Positions 23,401 to 33,076 of a stretch of 64,000 bases of DNA are shown one piece after another. A model generated the notes under the pieces. That model was given only the letters and a program-made list of their open reading frames with translations, searched no databases and had not been told where the DNA came from. The position numbers and the translations under genes are program-made. The DNA is from Leptodontidium sp. MPI-SDFR-AT-0119 (lineage: Eukaryota; Ascomycota; Leotiomycetes; Helotiales; Leptodontidiaceae). The stretch's first letter is position 1. The number at the start of each line of letters is the position of its first letter. The stretch spans positions 1-64,000 of the forward strand of contig JAHLEZ010000014.1 of assembly GCA_020726505.1 (NCBI GenBank), in the 5' to 3' direction.

Positions 23401-24600
23401 TTTTAGCGCTGCTATTTAACTTATAAGTTAAGGTAAGTAAAAGCTCGAGTTTAATTCTAAGCTTCTCAGCTTAGTTCTTATATCTCGTAAACCCGCAGAT
23501 AATAATAACTGCCTTTTCTTAGTCGTGTTTTAGTTTATATATCGAGAGTCTAAATTACTTACGAACCTAGCGTTTAAAGCTCTTAATACATTCGAAGACT
23601 ATATTATACTCCTTGTTTTAGAGAGTATAACCCACAAGTAGTTTATTATACTTATCTTTAAGTAAAAGGAGCTAAGAGTTATTCCTAAATTTAATTAGAT
23701 AATTAAAGAGATCCTAAGTAATTCTCTAAAATAGTCTAAGTGATTATTTCTTAATTAAGCGTCTAAAGATTACTTAAAATGTGTGAGTTAAAGTATAATA
23801 CTTACACTTAATTCTCCCTACTACCTCAGTAATCCTAATATTTTTAGCTAAGCTTATCAGCTTTCTTAAGACATTTAGTCTTAAATATCTAAAGCGTAAA
23901 TACTAATATATTTCCGTATTTATTCTTGGTCTCTTATACTCTCGTAATAGTTTATAAGATTTACTAATACTTCGTTTAAGCGTTAAAAACATTACAATAC
24001 TTATAGTACTAAAAGGGATCTCACGGGAGTTTAACGAATAGTTAGAAAGCTCGTTAAATTCAAAGAATATAAGGTTTTACTTATAAACTAATTATCGCAT
24101 AATTAAGTAGTCCCCTATAAAATCGTTTTATTTCTTTTAGTATAAAGTGTAGTCTATTTTATAATACTAAAGCCCGCTATTATAAAAACGAGCTTCGGAT
24201 ATAATATTAATATAAAATCCTTCTATAATAGTAACGTTATAAAGGGTTAAATCAAATAACTCCTTATCTAAGTTCTTAAGAAACCCCTTTATAACACGAA
24301 TTCCGCGTCTTATAATTAGAAGTTAAGAGCTTTTACACTTTATAATGTCCTCTAATTTAGACTTAATAAATAATCTTAGCTTTAGGAGCGAACGATTATT
24401 AACTAGATTAGTTACACCACAACTATTAAAAAAAGTACTCGACGATAAAAGGTGGGCTAAGTCTTATATAAAATAAACACTAAGTTAGTAATCTTTTACA
24501 AGACTTAGGAGGATCACTACTTATGTTTATATACCGCTCTTCGCCCCTTTATTTAAGATGTTTTTAAGGAAAAACTTACTTTTGCCCTTATTACTAGCGC
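20500..24600 (-). pseudogene. Copia-B pol, copy 1
   Basis: Minus-strand polyprotein. The reverse transcriptase box reads FYVDNI at 21378-21395 (YVDD with the second Asp changed to Asn by a C-to-T on the other strand). RNase H follows, with NASFANNIKTRRLS near 20880 and TEVELLTLEY-like sequence near 20740. Integrase lies at about 23200-24100. The IN-RT linker present in copy 2 (RVFGYRVYL to WVPRLDR region) is missing here, a deletion of about 180 bp near 23180. Stops are numerous. Confidence 0.8.
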
Positions 24601-24607
24601 TTTTAAT

Positions 24608-24902
24608 TGTGAGAATAGGTGGGCCAATCAGAAGAGAGAGGAAGCGCAGTAGGTGAGGACACGTGATTAGAGACAAAGTAGATTGCTTGCTTGCTTGAGA
24701 GAAGAGCCATAAGGGCTCTTCGGTAGTTATATACATAATAATAGCTTCTCTAGAAGCTTCGACGACTACGTAATCGATTGCGTGGCTCTTACGGACTACG
24801 TAATCGAATACGAGAGTAATTTCCGGTCCGCGTAAGCAGTGGAGATTACTCCGGCTATTCTCGCGTAGAATCGGCACGAGTTACCGAAGTCAAAATCTAA
24901 CA
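24608..24902. repeat. solo LTR, family F, first copy (in Copia-B gag)
   Basis: 295 bp, TGTGAGAATAGG...AAAATCTAACA, with a perfect 5-bp duplication TTAAT on both sides (24603-24607 and 24903-24907). A second copy at 25816 has its own different duplication, so these are two independent solo LTRs and not the two LTRs of one element. No internal sequence of the family is in the window. The open frame on the minus strand through it is LTR sequence, not a gene. Confidence 0.9.
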
Positions 24903-24907
24903 TTAAT

Positions 24908-25810
24908 AACGTCCTTAATAACTTAAAGCAGTAACTTGTTTAATTTAATTTAGTCTCGTAATATCTTCTATCTATTACTAATAAAGCGTTATCAGATTTG
25001 TTTTACTATAGCGTCGTCAATTAATAAGTTTAGTCTAATATTACCCTTAGGGTCTTTTATATAAACCTTCCCATAAATAGCAAGTTAAAGTCGAGTGTAA
25101 TTTAAAGGGCTCCACTTATAAGTCTAATTATTTTAGTAAGGGCATAACTTCTTAAAAGATTTTCTTCTTAAAGGTTTACGAGCGTCCTTGTCAGCTTCCA
25201 AAGTCGCTCTATTATTAAATAATCGTTTATTAAAAGTGGCGAAGTATTTATAACCTTAAGTTCTATAACTTAATAAAAGAGCTTAGTGCTAAGGACTTAA
25301 TTTATTAGCGTAAAAGAAACAAGTTAACTAATTAATAATATAAAAAGGAGAAAGACCGAGGGTCTTATACTCTTAAATTTTCTTACTTTAGTACTTTGCC
25401 CACAAGCGATTAAAGTTCTTTATTATAATTAAGAAATTAATTATGCCGATCGTTCCTTTTACGTCTAATACTTTATATAATTAAGCTTTCTGAATTAACT
25501 CCTAATAAGACATAATCTATACGCGAGAGTTACTTTTCCCCTTAGTCTTAAGGGATTCCCGGTAGTCGTTTCGTGTCTAAGTTTAAATCGACATTTCCGT
25601 TTAATAAAGCACCTCTTTAAAAGAGTAAAAGATCGCTTAGATATTTATATACTTTTCTTGCACTACTCCAGCTGCTATAATACTAAAGAATTACTTAGCT
25701 ATACTCCTCTCGATCTAGTCGTAAAGTTTAAGGTAGTTAAAAGCTCGGGACTGCCAAATTACACTTTAGAGGACGTGCTCTTTAGCCTTAGCTTCTACTT
25801 ACTCCCGAAG
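24908..25810 (-). pseudogene. Copia-B gag, middle part
   Basis: Minus strand between the two solo LTRs. The frame reads YLKLYD*IERSIAK, then IIAAGVVQEKYINI*AIFY and ELIQKA*LYKVLDVKGTIGI, a helical, Gln-rich pattern that fits a Copia gag. It is interrupted by RIP-type stops. It continues on both sides across the solo LTRs. Confidence 0.6.
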
Positions 25811-25815
25811 TAACT

Positions 25816-26106
25816 TGTGAAAATAGGTGGGCCAATCAGAAGAGAGGAAGCGCAGTAGGTGAACACGTGATTAGAGACAAAGTAGATTGCTTGCTTGCTT
25901 AAGAGAAGAGCCATAAGGGCTCTTTGGTAGTTATATACAATATTAGCTTCTCTAGAAGCTTCGACGACTACGTAGTCGATTACGTGGCTCTTACGGACTA
26001 CGTAATCGAATACGAGAGTAATTTCCGAGCCGCGTAAGCAGTGGAGATTACTTCGGCTATTCTCCAGCGTAGAATCGGCACGAGTTACCGAAGTCAAAAT
26101 CTAACA
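25816..26106. repeat. solo LTR, family F, second copy
   Basis: 291 bp, clearly the same family as 24608-24902, with its own perfect duplication TAACT (25811-25815 and 26107-26111). It differs from the first copy by small indels (for example GAGAGAGGAAG versus GAGAGGAAG) and transitions. Confidence 0.9.
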
Positions 26107-26111
26107 TAACT

Positions 26112-26607
26112 TAAGGGTTATAAGGTCAAGCCTTATTAATAACACTAAGAGTAGTTTAAATATTCTAAAGTTCCCCTTTATATTAGGGGTTAAAGGGGTA
26201 AACGTTTAATTACTTCCGCCCTTAGAACTTAGGCTAATAATAGTTATACTACTTACTACAGTACTCGAGGATCTAGGAGCTCTCTTAGCGTTTCCTAGAA
26301 TTACTACTTAATTGTTTATTGCTTAAGTCTTAAGTTGTTCGCCGTAAATATATATAAAAAGTTAGTAGTTTATATTGTTTTTAGTATTAACTTCCTCCGC
26401 GAGCTCTTCAGTAGTTAAAGGAGTAATATTAAAGATTTCGAATAAAGACGTAATATCTTTTCTATTAAAGTCGACGTATAGCTAAAGTCTAAGTATATTT
26501 ATTATAAGTGTAAAGTGTATAAACTATACTAGCTAATCTTCTAGTTTATTACACAAGATTTTAAACGATAAGAGCCTAATAAGTTCGTTAATACTTGTAG
26601 AAGACAT
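26112..26607 (-). pseudogene. Copia-B gag, N-terminal part
   Basis: Starts with ATG at 26607, about 125 bp inside the 5' LTR: MSSTSINELIRLLSFKILCN, then FNITPLTTEELAEEV. The head has few stops. The start was chosen because it is the first ATG after the primer-binding region and opens the longest readable frame. It is interrupted at 26111 by the second solo LTR. Confidence 0.65.
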
Positions 26608-26731
26608 ATCAAATAATTAATATATAATTATAAAATTAAAGGTAAAGGTTAAATAATCGTAAAACTTATTAACTGAAAGTTCTTTTGCGAATACGCTGTG
26701 TAGCTTAAATAAGACAGGTGTAACTCTTAAC

Positions 26732-26925
26732 TGTCGTGTAAAAAAAGAGTATTAGCTCAGGGGTTTAAAAGATTCTATAATTAAATGAAGTTCTAAAAAG
26801 TGTATTTAAAGATTAATTAAATTAAGCGTTATCTTCTTTAAGAGAGGAGCTAGAGACTGGGTTTATATACCTGAAGTGCTTACGCAAGCATGCACCAGAC
26901 CAAAGAACTGCGCTAGTGCGCGACA
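26732..26925 (-). repeat. Copia-B copy 1, 5' LTR
   Basis: 194 bp; carries fewer changes in its right half (GCATGCACCAGACC) than the 3' LTR (GTATATACTAAACC). Right flank ATAGT is the target duplication. The internal side reads GTGTAACTCTTAAC, the complement of the primer-binding site. Confidence 0.92.
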
Positions 26926-27326
26926 ATAGTATAAGTATACTCGTTGACTTAAGTTAAGGAAATAATCTCGAAGAGTAAGTGGTTAATATAATTAATAACT
27001 TAAGTGTAAAGTTAATTATATTTAGTAACTACGTTACTTTAGTCGCTCTTCTCGACAATAAAGACCTTAAAGGCTTTATTATATTTAGATTCGACTGCGG
27101 AAAGAGTATTATTAGTGCGCCGTCTAATCGTTCGGTATTTTTCTTTTAAAAAAAACTTAATCTCTATGTTAAAAACTAGTAGATTTGTTATAAGAGGCGG
27201 AATATTGGGTCCATTAGAGTCAACGAGCGGCTAAAGGCCTCTATTGTGCGCTTGAGCTTGAAATTCGGTGTTGAATTTAGTCTAGCCCTTTTAGTCCTTA
27301 ATGCGGTCGCTCCTAAAGTCAGCCAT
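26926..27326 (-). pseudogene. Copia-C gag, N-terminal part
   Basis: ATG at 27326 opens MADFRSDRIKD*KG*TKFNT, then EFQAQAHNRGL*PLVDSNG, the usual Copia gag opening in which Trp residues are now stops. It is cut at 26926 by Copia-B and resumes at 17891. Confidence 0.75.
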
Positions 27327-27457
27327 AGTTGATTTCCTAAAAATGAAGCGTAGATGAAGACGTGCGGTAATTGTTGGAGAGAGTAAAGAAGAAGAGATAG
27401 AGTAGTATTCTACCGAGTATGAATTGTCGGGGCTCTAAGAGTTATGTGGCTCTTAAC
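27327..27457 (-). promoter_or_regulatory. Copia-C leader and primer-binding region
   Basis: Untranslated leader between 5' LTR and gag. On the minus strand the LTR is followed by GTTAAGAGCCACATAAC. Its complement CTCTTAA matches a tRNA-Lys(CUU) anticodon loop, so a half-tRNA primer is possible; only the loop can be checked by eye. Confidence 0.5.
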
Positions 27458-27550
27458 TATCACGGCAAAAGCAGACCTGCAGTCGCCAATCTGCAGTATT
27501 TAGGTACATAAGTACACTACTAGAAAACGCCCCTAATTCTAGCTGTCACA
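27458..27550 (-). repeat. Copia-C 5' LTR (right)
   Basis: 93 bp, matching 3645-3737 with two or three transitions (TATCACGG versus TGTCACGG at the end). Followed by TTAAC, the target duplication. Confidence 0.9.
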
Positions 27551-27578
27551 TTAACGATATAAGCTTGCTACTAATTAG

Positions 27579-27834
27579 TGTTAGTGTAATACTAGTTCAT
27601 GTACTACGCCGCATATGTGAATATATTTTAATACGAGTATAACGATAAAGTAATAAATATATAGTTCAAAATTTATATATTTTTAAAGAGAGTACGAGGA
27701 GAGCCAAATTATATACTACGAAACCCCACTAAATCTCCACCGAAACTAGTCCGGCTAAGCTCTGACCCTGACTTTAACCCGCACCCCCCTTTTCCGGACC
27801 GAATTATGCTCATGTAAGGACCTGTGGACTAACA
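27579..27834. repeat. solo LTR, family E, first copy
   Basis: About 256 bp, the same family as 47542-47798, but more strongly RIP-mutated (TGTTAGTGTAATAC versus TGTCGGTGCAGTAC). Ends TG...ACTAACA. The flanks ATTAG and TAAAT do not match, so this copy may come from recombination between two elements or the site has decayed. Confidence 0.8.
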
Positions 27835-29269
27835 TAAATATCTTTATTTTAATTAATATAAGTAACCGTTATAATTACCCGAGAGTTTTAAAATCCGTTT
27901 TATTATATACTACTTATTATTACCCGACTTAGTAACTTTGAAACACGAGACCGTTATATTTAATTGCCTTTGATCAAGCTTACTAATCCCTTCCTATCTA
28001 AAGCCTATAATCGAAGAGATCAGATTAATAACTATAAATCTTAAAAAACAGCCCACGGTAAACTTATCAAAGGAAGTTTTTACTTTCTCTTAACGAGATA
28101 AATATTATCCCTCGTTTGACTATTCTTTTTATATAATATAAAATACTTTATATTAATATTATACTTATGCTTTATGTCTGGCCCAAGGCGAAGATGAGTA
28201 AAGGGGCGTTTTAAGTCCTAAACTTAACTATTGAATTTTTCTTACTAGGGGGTATAAATTAGTAGCGTCCTAGTTAAAAGGAAGATTACCGTTACCTAAA
28301 GAATGTTATCCTTTATTATCTACCCTATATAATCTTCGAATCTTGAATTACTATTAAGTAGCTTCTTTAGTATTGGTTTTATAGTCTAACTACTTAATAG
28401 TTACGTTTAACTAAGGATTAAAAGTAAAACTTATAAACTGTTTACTTTTATATTAGTATATAAGCTACTCAGGTTCCTAGGTTATAGCGTTTATAACATC
28501 GTTATAGTGTGTGCTAGATAATTCGAATGACTTTGCTCTTATGTTATAAATGATTTGTTATATAAGGAAAGAAGACGTCTAGTATTATATTTTTATAGCG
28601 AGGTGAAACAGGGTGGATTAGGAGGGCGGAGCAGGAGGGCGGAGCAGGAGGGCGAAGCAGGAGGGCGAAGGCCAGGTTCGCCAACCCAAGCAAAACTAAG
28701 TCAGATCCTCTATTAGATTAGCCGATGAACTTCACCTGTCCAGCCGTATTAAAGATCACCACAGTAGCCGTCATTACAAGCCCCGTGCTTCGTTATTACT
28801 TCCACTCGTAATCTTTTTTAAAAAGCCTAGAAGTCGCGCGCCTAAAATCTAATAATAAGTGATAAAGTATGCTCCGAGAAGTACTCTTATAATAATAATA
28901 ACAATTAGGACTGCACTTGTAATAGTACTGGTAATATATATTATGTTTTTTAGTAAAGGCAGGGCAGTAGTCTAACGGAAATTAAATAATTAGGAATTTC
29001 TTTAAGTTTAGCTCTTAAGTAGTCTATGAGTTTTACGGACAAAAGCTACGTCGGCTTCTCTTATTTTAGCTACGAATGCCTTTAAGCGCTCCTAAGATTT
29101 CAACTCAGCAGAACTTTATTTACTACTTATAAAGGAATTAGTTTATTTAATATTATTTAACTAGTTATTTTATTAAACGCTTAATTTTTAAGTTAATGTA
29201 TTATATAAATCACCCTAATTCTATGAATTCTTTTATATTATACGTAAATAGGGTTTATGCTTGAATTTT
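27835..29269. other. AT-rich intergenic-like DNA with a small minisatellite
   Basis: No readable gene on either strand. The only structured part is the G-rich minisatellite at 28621-28671. A short CpG-bearing patch at 28680-28860 stands out against the AT-rich background. Confidence 0.4.
28621..28671 (+). repeat. 13-bp minisatellite, four units
   Basis: Unit GGAGGGCGGAGCA repeated four times, the last two with A for G at one position and the final unit imperfect. G-rich and unlike the surroundings. Confidence 0.85.
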
Positions 29270-29960
29270 TATATCTTAAGAGAAGCGACAGTGGGGGGAC
29301 CTCTTGTGCAGACTTAAATTTTAAGCTTTATGTAAGATTAAGTTTGGTTATGCGTAGATGTGGGCATATGTTCCCGTGACAAGCGAGCCGGTTGATCCTT
29401 TTGTGAAGACTTAAGTTAGGTGTATACCCTCGTGAGAAGTGACTTTGGGCTAAACTTAATTTAAGTATATGCCCTCGCGAGAAGTAACTCTAGGGCAATC
29501 CTTTTAGGTAATCCTACTTATATACGTAGATTTAGTATTTACTCCCAAGACAAGAGCAGGGAGGGAGTGGGGGTGCCACCTTCTATATAAGATCAATTCT
29601 AAGTATATCCCCTAGAGACAAGCGCCGGGAGTGGGGCCTTCTATGTATATTCGGTTCTAGGAGTACGCAGATTTAAGTATGTTCCCCTAAGATAAGCGAG
29701 TCGGCTTATCCTTTTATGTAAATTTAGTTTCGGTATCTATAATTTTAAGTATATTCCTTAGAGACAAGCGCCCGGAGGGGGTAAGGCCCTTTGTGTAATT
29801 CGGTTTTAGGCGTACGTAAATCCTAGCATATGTTCCCGGGATAAGCGAGCTAGCTGATTATTATGTGTATATTTAGTTTTAAGTATATATAAAATTTAAG
29901 TATATACCCTTATAAAAGAAGGGCATATCTTTATCTACAAACCAAGTAATACGTATAACT
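29270..29960 (-). repeat. satellite-like array, reverse orientation
   Basis: About eight diverged monomers built on a core that on the minus strand reads CGCTTGTC...GGGCATATACTTAAA. On the plus strand this appears as aagtatatgccc followed by gacaagcga and a G-rich stretch. The spacing is uneven, roughly 70-110 bp. It is the same family as the large array at 41640-43540 in the opposite orientation. Confidence 0.7.
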
Positions 29961-30389
29961 TGCCTCGTAGCCAAGGAGATTGCATCCTAACTGTTGTTTA
30001 GCTAGATACTTTATTTAGAGCTTTATTTCTAAATTAATATATTCCTCTTATTACTAGTTACTTAAAGATTTCCTTCGCTTTATTTTTAATATATATACTT
30101 AAATTTACATGTACCTAAAGTTATGCCACAAAATTAAGTTTTAGGTGATATATTATAAGGCATATATTTAATTTTTATGTACTTAAAAGTGATCTTGTAA
30201 ATTAGAAAGCTACCGTTAATTAAAGATGTTTTATACTTAATGTGTAAGTTTATAGTATCGAATTTTATTAAAGGGCAAGGCTTAATTTTATCGTTTATAT
30301 TAGCTCCCTTTATCGGATGCCTTCTAGTGTATTTTTAAGCCGCCTATAATAGTAGCTCGCAAGTAAGTATAAAGGTTGGAGATCGCCTA

Positions 30390-31780
30390 CTTGTACCTCT
30401 TCGCCGCCTTTGCTGCCGTTTACTTTAACCTCTTCTTTTAAGGACTCTTAATATATTTTACTATAGATTAGGCTTACATATATATACTTATTACGGCTGA
30501 AATCTTTTTTATGTTCGTTTTAATTTATTTGCGTAATTATCTTAACTAAATCATTAATTATATATTCTTATTATCGCGGCATCTTATATATTATAAACTC
30601 GTTTATTAGTATAAGTTTGTAAGTTCTTAGAGTCTAGCCGTTATAATTATATAGCTAGTTTATATTACGGCAAACATATTATATGTGGCGTTTTTAGCGT
30701 CCCCTGTTGCTAAGATTAGCCGCCGGGCGGAGATACTCGCAACTATAAATATAATACCTCTTTTCATTAGGCCACACCTTGTATTTTTCGAAAATATCCT
30801 CGGTACTCCCTTAAGTATAATACACCTTATTTATTATTTCGTAGGTATTATAGTGTTCTTGTTGAGTATCATTTATGTCCTAGTGATAGCTAAATCGAAG
30901 ATATCCTTACCCTTAAACGTTTTTTAAAACCTATTTGCAGTTATAGTAAGTTTTTTCCTTTTCGCACTAAGTAAGAAGCTAACTTATTATATAAAGGATT
31001 ATCGCTTAGTCTCTTAATTTTACTAATAGTCCTAATCTTCCGGCGATTATTTTACGAACTATTTCTTTGAATATATTAAGCCCTCGTAATAGTTACTATT
31101 TATTCCCTTTAGCGCTATCTTCCCTTAAAAAAGGCATTTCCACTAGTATATGTCTATATCTTTGTAGGATTATTCTCGGTCTTACTTCTTGTGTAGATTA
31201 TTCTTATTATACACTATAATGGTGTCTTTCGATACGGCCTATCTCGTGTTATTATTATAAACTATTATAGCGCAGTATATATACGTATTTAATACTAAAA
31301 GGGGCTTAAGATCAATAGCAGGCAATATATTAATTTGTAAATTCCTTAAATATCTTTTATAAGTTTTTAGTCCTTCTTATAATCTTATCCGTTTATAGTA
31401 ATCTCGTGAATACCTAGAAAGCAAAATATTATTAAGCTCTTTGTCTAACCCCGCCGGGGTTTTACACAAAAGCTTTTATATTATATTACGAATAGCTACT
31501 TTAAGAGTCTAATAGTAATATTTAGTGGACCTTATAGTATAAGCATTGCTATAAACAAATACAAGAGCGTTTTAATAGTAGCGAATAGGTTTGGTATCGC
31601 GGCTCACTTGTCTAGCTTGAAGAAGCTCATTTACGACTACAATGCTCGGCTAGGTCGTACGCGTCGAATCCGGTTAGTTTAGCAACTACAGAACTAAGGC
31701 GAGACGCGAAGCTATATATCTAGTAAATATTAACACGAGCAGCCGACGGTATTAAAGCTGTATCTTTTTTAAATAATACT
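30390..31780 (+). pseudogene. ferric reductase-like gene (FRE family), RIP-degraded
   Basis: A plus-strand frame reads as a fungal ferric-chelate reductase (membrane heme protein moving electrons from NADPH/FAD to Fe3+). Seen in order: membrane helix AYLYLFAAFAAVYFNLFF (about 30395); core with ISRRAEILATINIIPLF and LIYYFVGIIVFLLSIIYVLV (30685-30930), where two Tyr sit at heme-His spacing (His to Tyr by C-to-T); FYELFL*IY*ALVIVTIYSL (31045-31110); FAD-site-like INSRQYINL*IP (about 31310-31345); NADPH part SGPYSISIAINKYKSVLIV, ANRFGIAAHL, SLKKLIYDYNARLGRTRR (31530-31680). Stops fit mutated Gln and Trp codons. Length and domain order suit a nearly complete gene. It is not part of a retrotransposon. 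Confidence 0.85.
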
Positions 31781-31784
31781 CTAG

Positions 31785-32145
31785 ACGAGGATAAATTAGA
31801 TAATAGACGTGTACGTAACCCTATTTCTCTAGTAGTAAATTTAACTAATATATACTCGGGTTAAATTCTTCTTATTACGACTTATTTAAAGTCTCACGAT
31901 ATAATAATCCCTTTTAGAAAACGCGCGATTGTGTATCTAGGCCCTGCACCCTTATTACGTATCTTCTTAAAAGAGATATTAAGGGAAAATATAAAGCAAC
32001 TTAAGAAACAAATAGTAAGTTAAAATACGAATAAAGCAGAGACTTAAGAATTAAAAAAATTACGTAAACTACGACTTATTAAGTCTAAGAAAGCGAAGGA
32101 TATTATAAAAAATAATAAGATGTTAATAATAGGTAAGTAGCCTTA
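31785..32145 (+). pseudogene. unidentified coiled-coil coding relic
   Basis: Directly after the ferric reductase relic, in a different frame, the plus strand reads TLDEDKLDNRRVRNPISLVV, then IFLKEILRENIKQLKKQIV and ELKKLRKLRLIKSKKAKDII, a basic coiled coil with few stops. It might be the C-terminus of a DNA transposon protein or of an unknown gene. I cannot assign it. Confidence 0.35.
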
Positions 32146-33066
32146 TAATTTTGTTAATATAAAGTTAACGAAATAAAGTATTTAGTAACGACAATATTAA
32201 AGATTAAATACGAGTTCTAGTATAAGGTCATATATAAGTAGGCGTGAGCTTAGTGAAACTAAATTACCAGCCTAAGTAATCGAGTCTTAGGCTTCGGCAA
32301 ATAAGGGACTATGGAGGGAAATGAGGTTAATTATTTGTAATTCTTAATACTATTAAGTATATAATATAAAATTAATTTAATCACAAGGTTTTTTTTACTA
32401 ATATAAATAATAAATAATTTTATATTTAAAAATGTGCAAACTAAGTAAATTATAATTCTATCGACGGGAATACCTTTATATAAGTCACACTAATATTACT
32501 AAAGCCCTTCGTAATAAGTTATAGCGTTAATATAAGCTACGACTTTAATATAATTTAATATAAATCCTCGGCGAATAAAATTACTAAGAGAAATCTTTAA
32601 GAAGATTATTAATCTTAAGAGAGAGACTTTATTAGGAGAATATTCTTAGGAGGTAATACCGTAAAGAAGGCGGCTCACAAGAGAATGGCCTTCTTAGGAA
32701 TTATCTCTTAAGGCGCTATTATATCTAAGAGAATACTCCTAAGAGTATAGCGCTCCTCGAAGGGTTTTAGTCCTAAGATGCCGCTCCTCGGAGAGTTTTA
32801 GTCCCAGGAGCTCCGAAGAGTCTTGCTCTTATAACATAAGACATAAATAAGAAGTTACCCTTTAGGGCTAAAGATAATATATTTATACTATAACTTTATT
32901 AATATACTTAATTCTTTTAAAGTTTGAAACTTTTCTCTATATATACGTTATAAGAGTATATAACTAAATCTACGTATACTTAAATTCATTTCTTCGACAA
33001 TCTAAGCATATAATAAAGTATATAATAAATTTTAGTATATAATATAATATATAAGGCAGAACTAAG
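32146..33066. other. AT-rich DNA with short local repeats
   Basis: No gene seen. At about 32745-32825 a unit of roughly 30 bp (gcgctcctcgaagggttttagtcctaag and relatives) occurs two and a half times, with inverted AGGAG/CTCCT pieces that could fold. Positions 33016-33050 are almost pure A/T. Confidence 0.4.
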
Positions 33067-33076
33067 TGTCAGGTAA

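Larger units (their letters stand above)
17892..26925 (-). mobile_element. Copia-B copy 1: complete Ty1/Copia element nested in Copia-C
   Basis: LTRs of 194 bp at 17892-18085 and 26732-26925, with TGTCGTGCA...GCGCGACA ends. The target duplication is ATAAT (17887-17891) versus ATAGT (26926-26930), one transition apart. Minus orientation is shown by gag ATG at 26607, by GTTAAGAGTTACACC next to the right LTR and by the polypurine tract CTATAGGGGTG next to the left LTR. Contents: gag-pol, an antisense ORF near the 3' LTR, and two solo LTRs of another family inside gag. A second copy starts at 53149. Compared with that copy it lacks about 180 bp of integrase coding sequence near 23180. Confidence 0.92.
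3645..27550 (-). mobile_element. Copia-C: Ty1/Copia retrotransposon split by two nested Copia elements
   Basis: The ends are two 93-bp LTRs at 3645-3737 and 27458-27550, flanked by a perfect 5-bp duplication TTAAC (3640-3644 and 27551-27555). Orientation is minus: the gag start codon is at 27326, the primer-binding region abuts the right LTR and a polypurine tract (complement of 3738-3750) abuts the left LTR. Its own sequence is 3738-8096, 15530-17891 and 26926-27457; the two gaps are filled exactly by Copia-A and Copia-B copy 1, each with its own TSD. All coding parts are heavily RIP-mutated. Removing the insertions leaves about 7.4 kb, or about 6.9 kb if the LTR-like insert at 3738-4265 is also foreign. 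Confidence 0.9.

Noticed and set aside
24527..26097. Two similar minus-strand open frames (24527-24877 and 25795-26097) that look like a small gene family
   Set aside because: Both lie inside solo LTRs with their own target duplications; the shared residues are simply shared LTR sequence.
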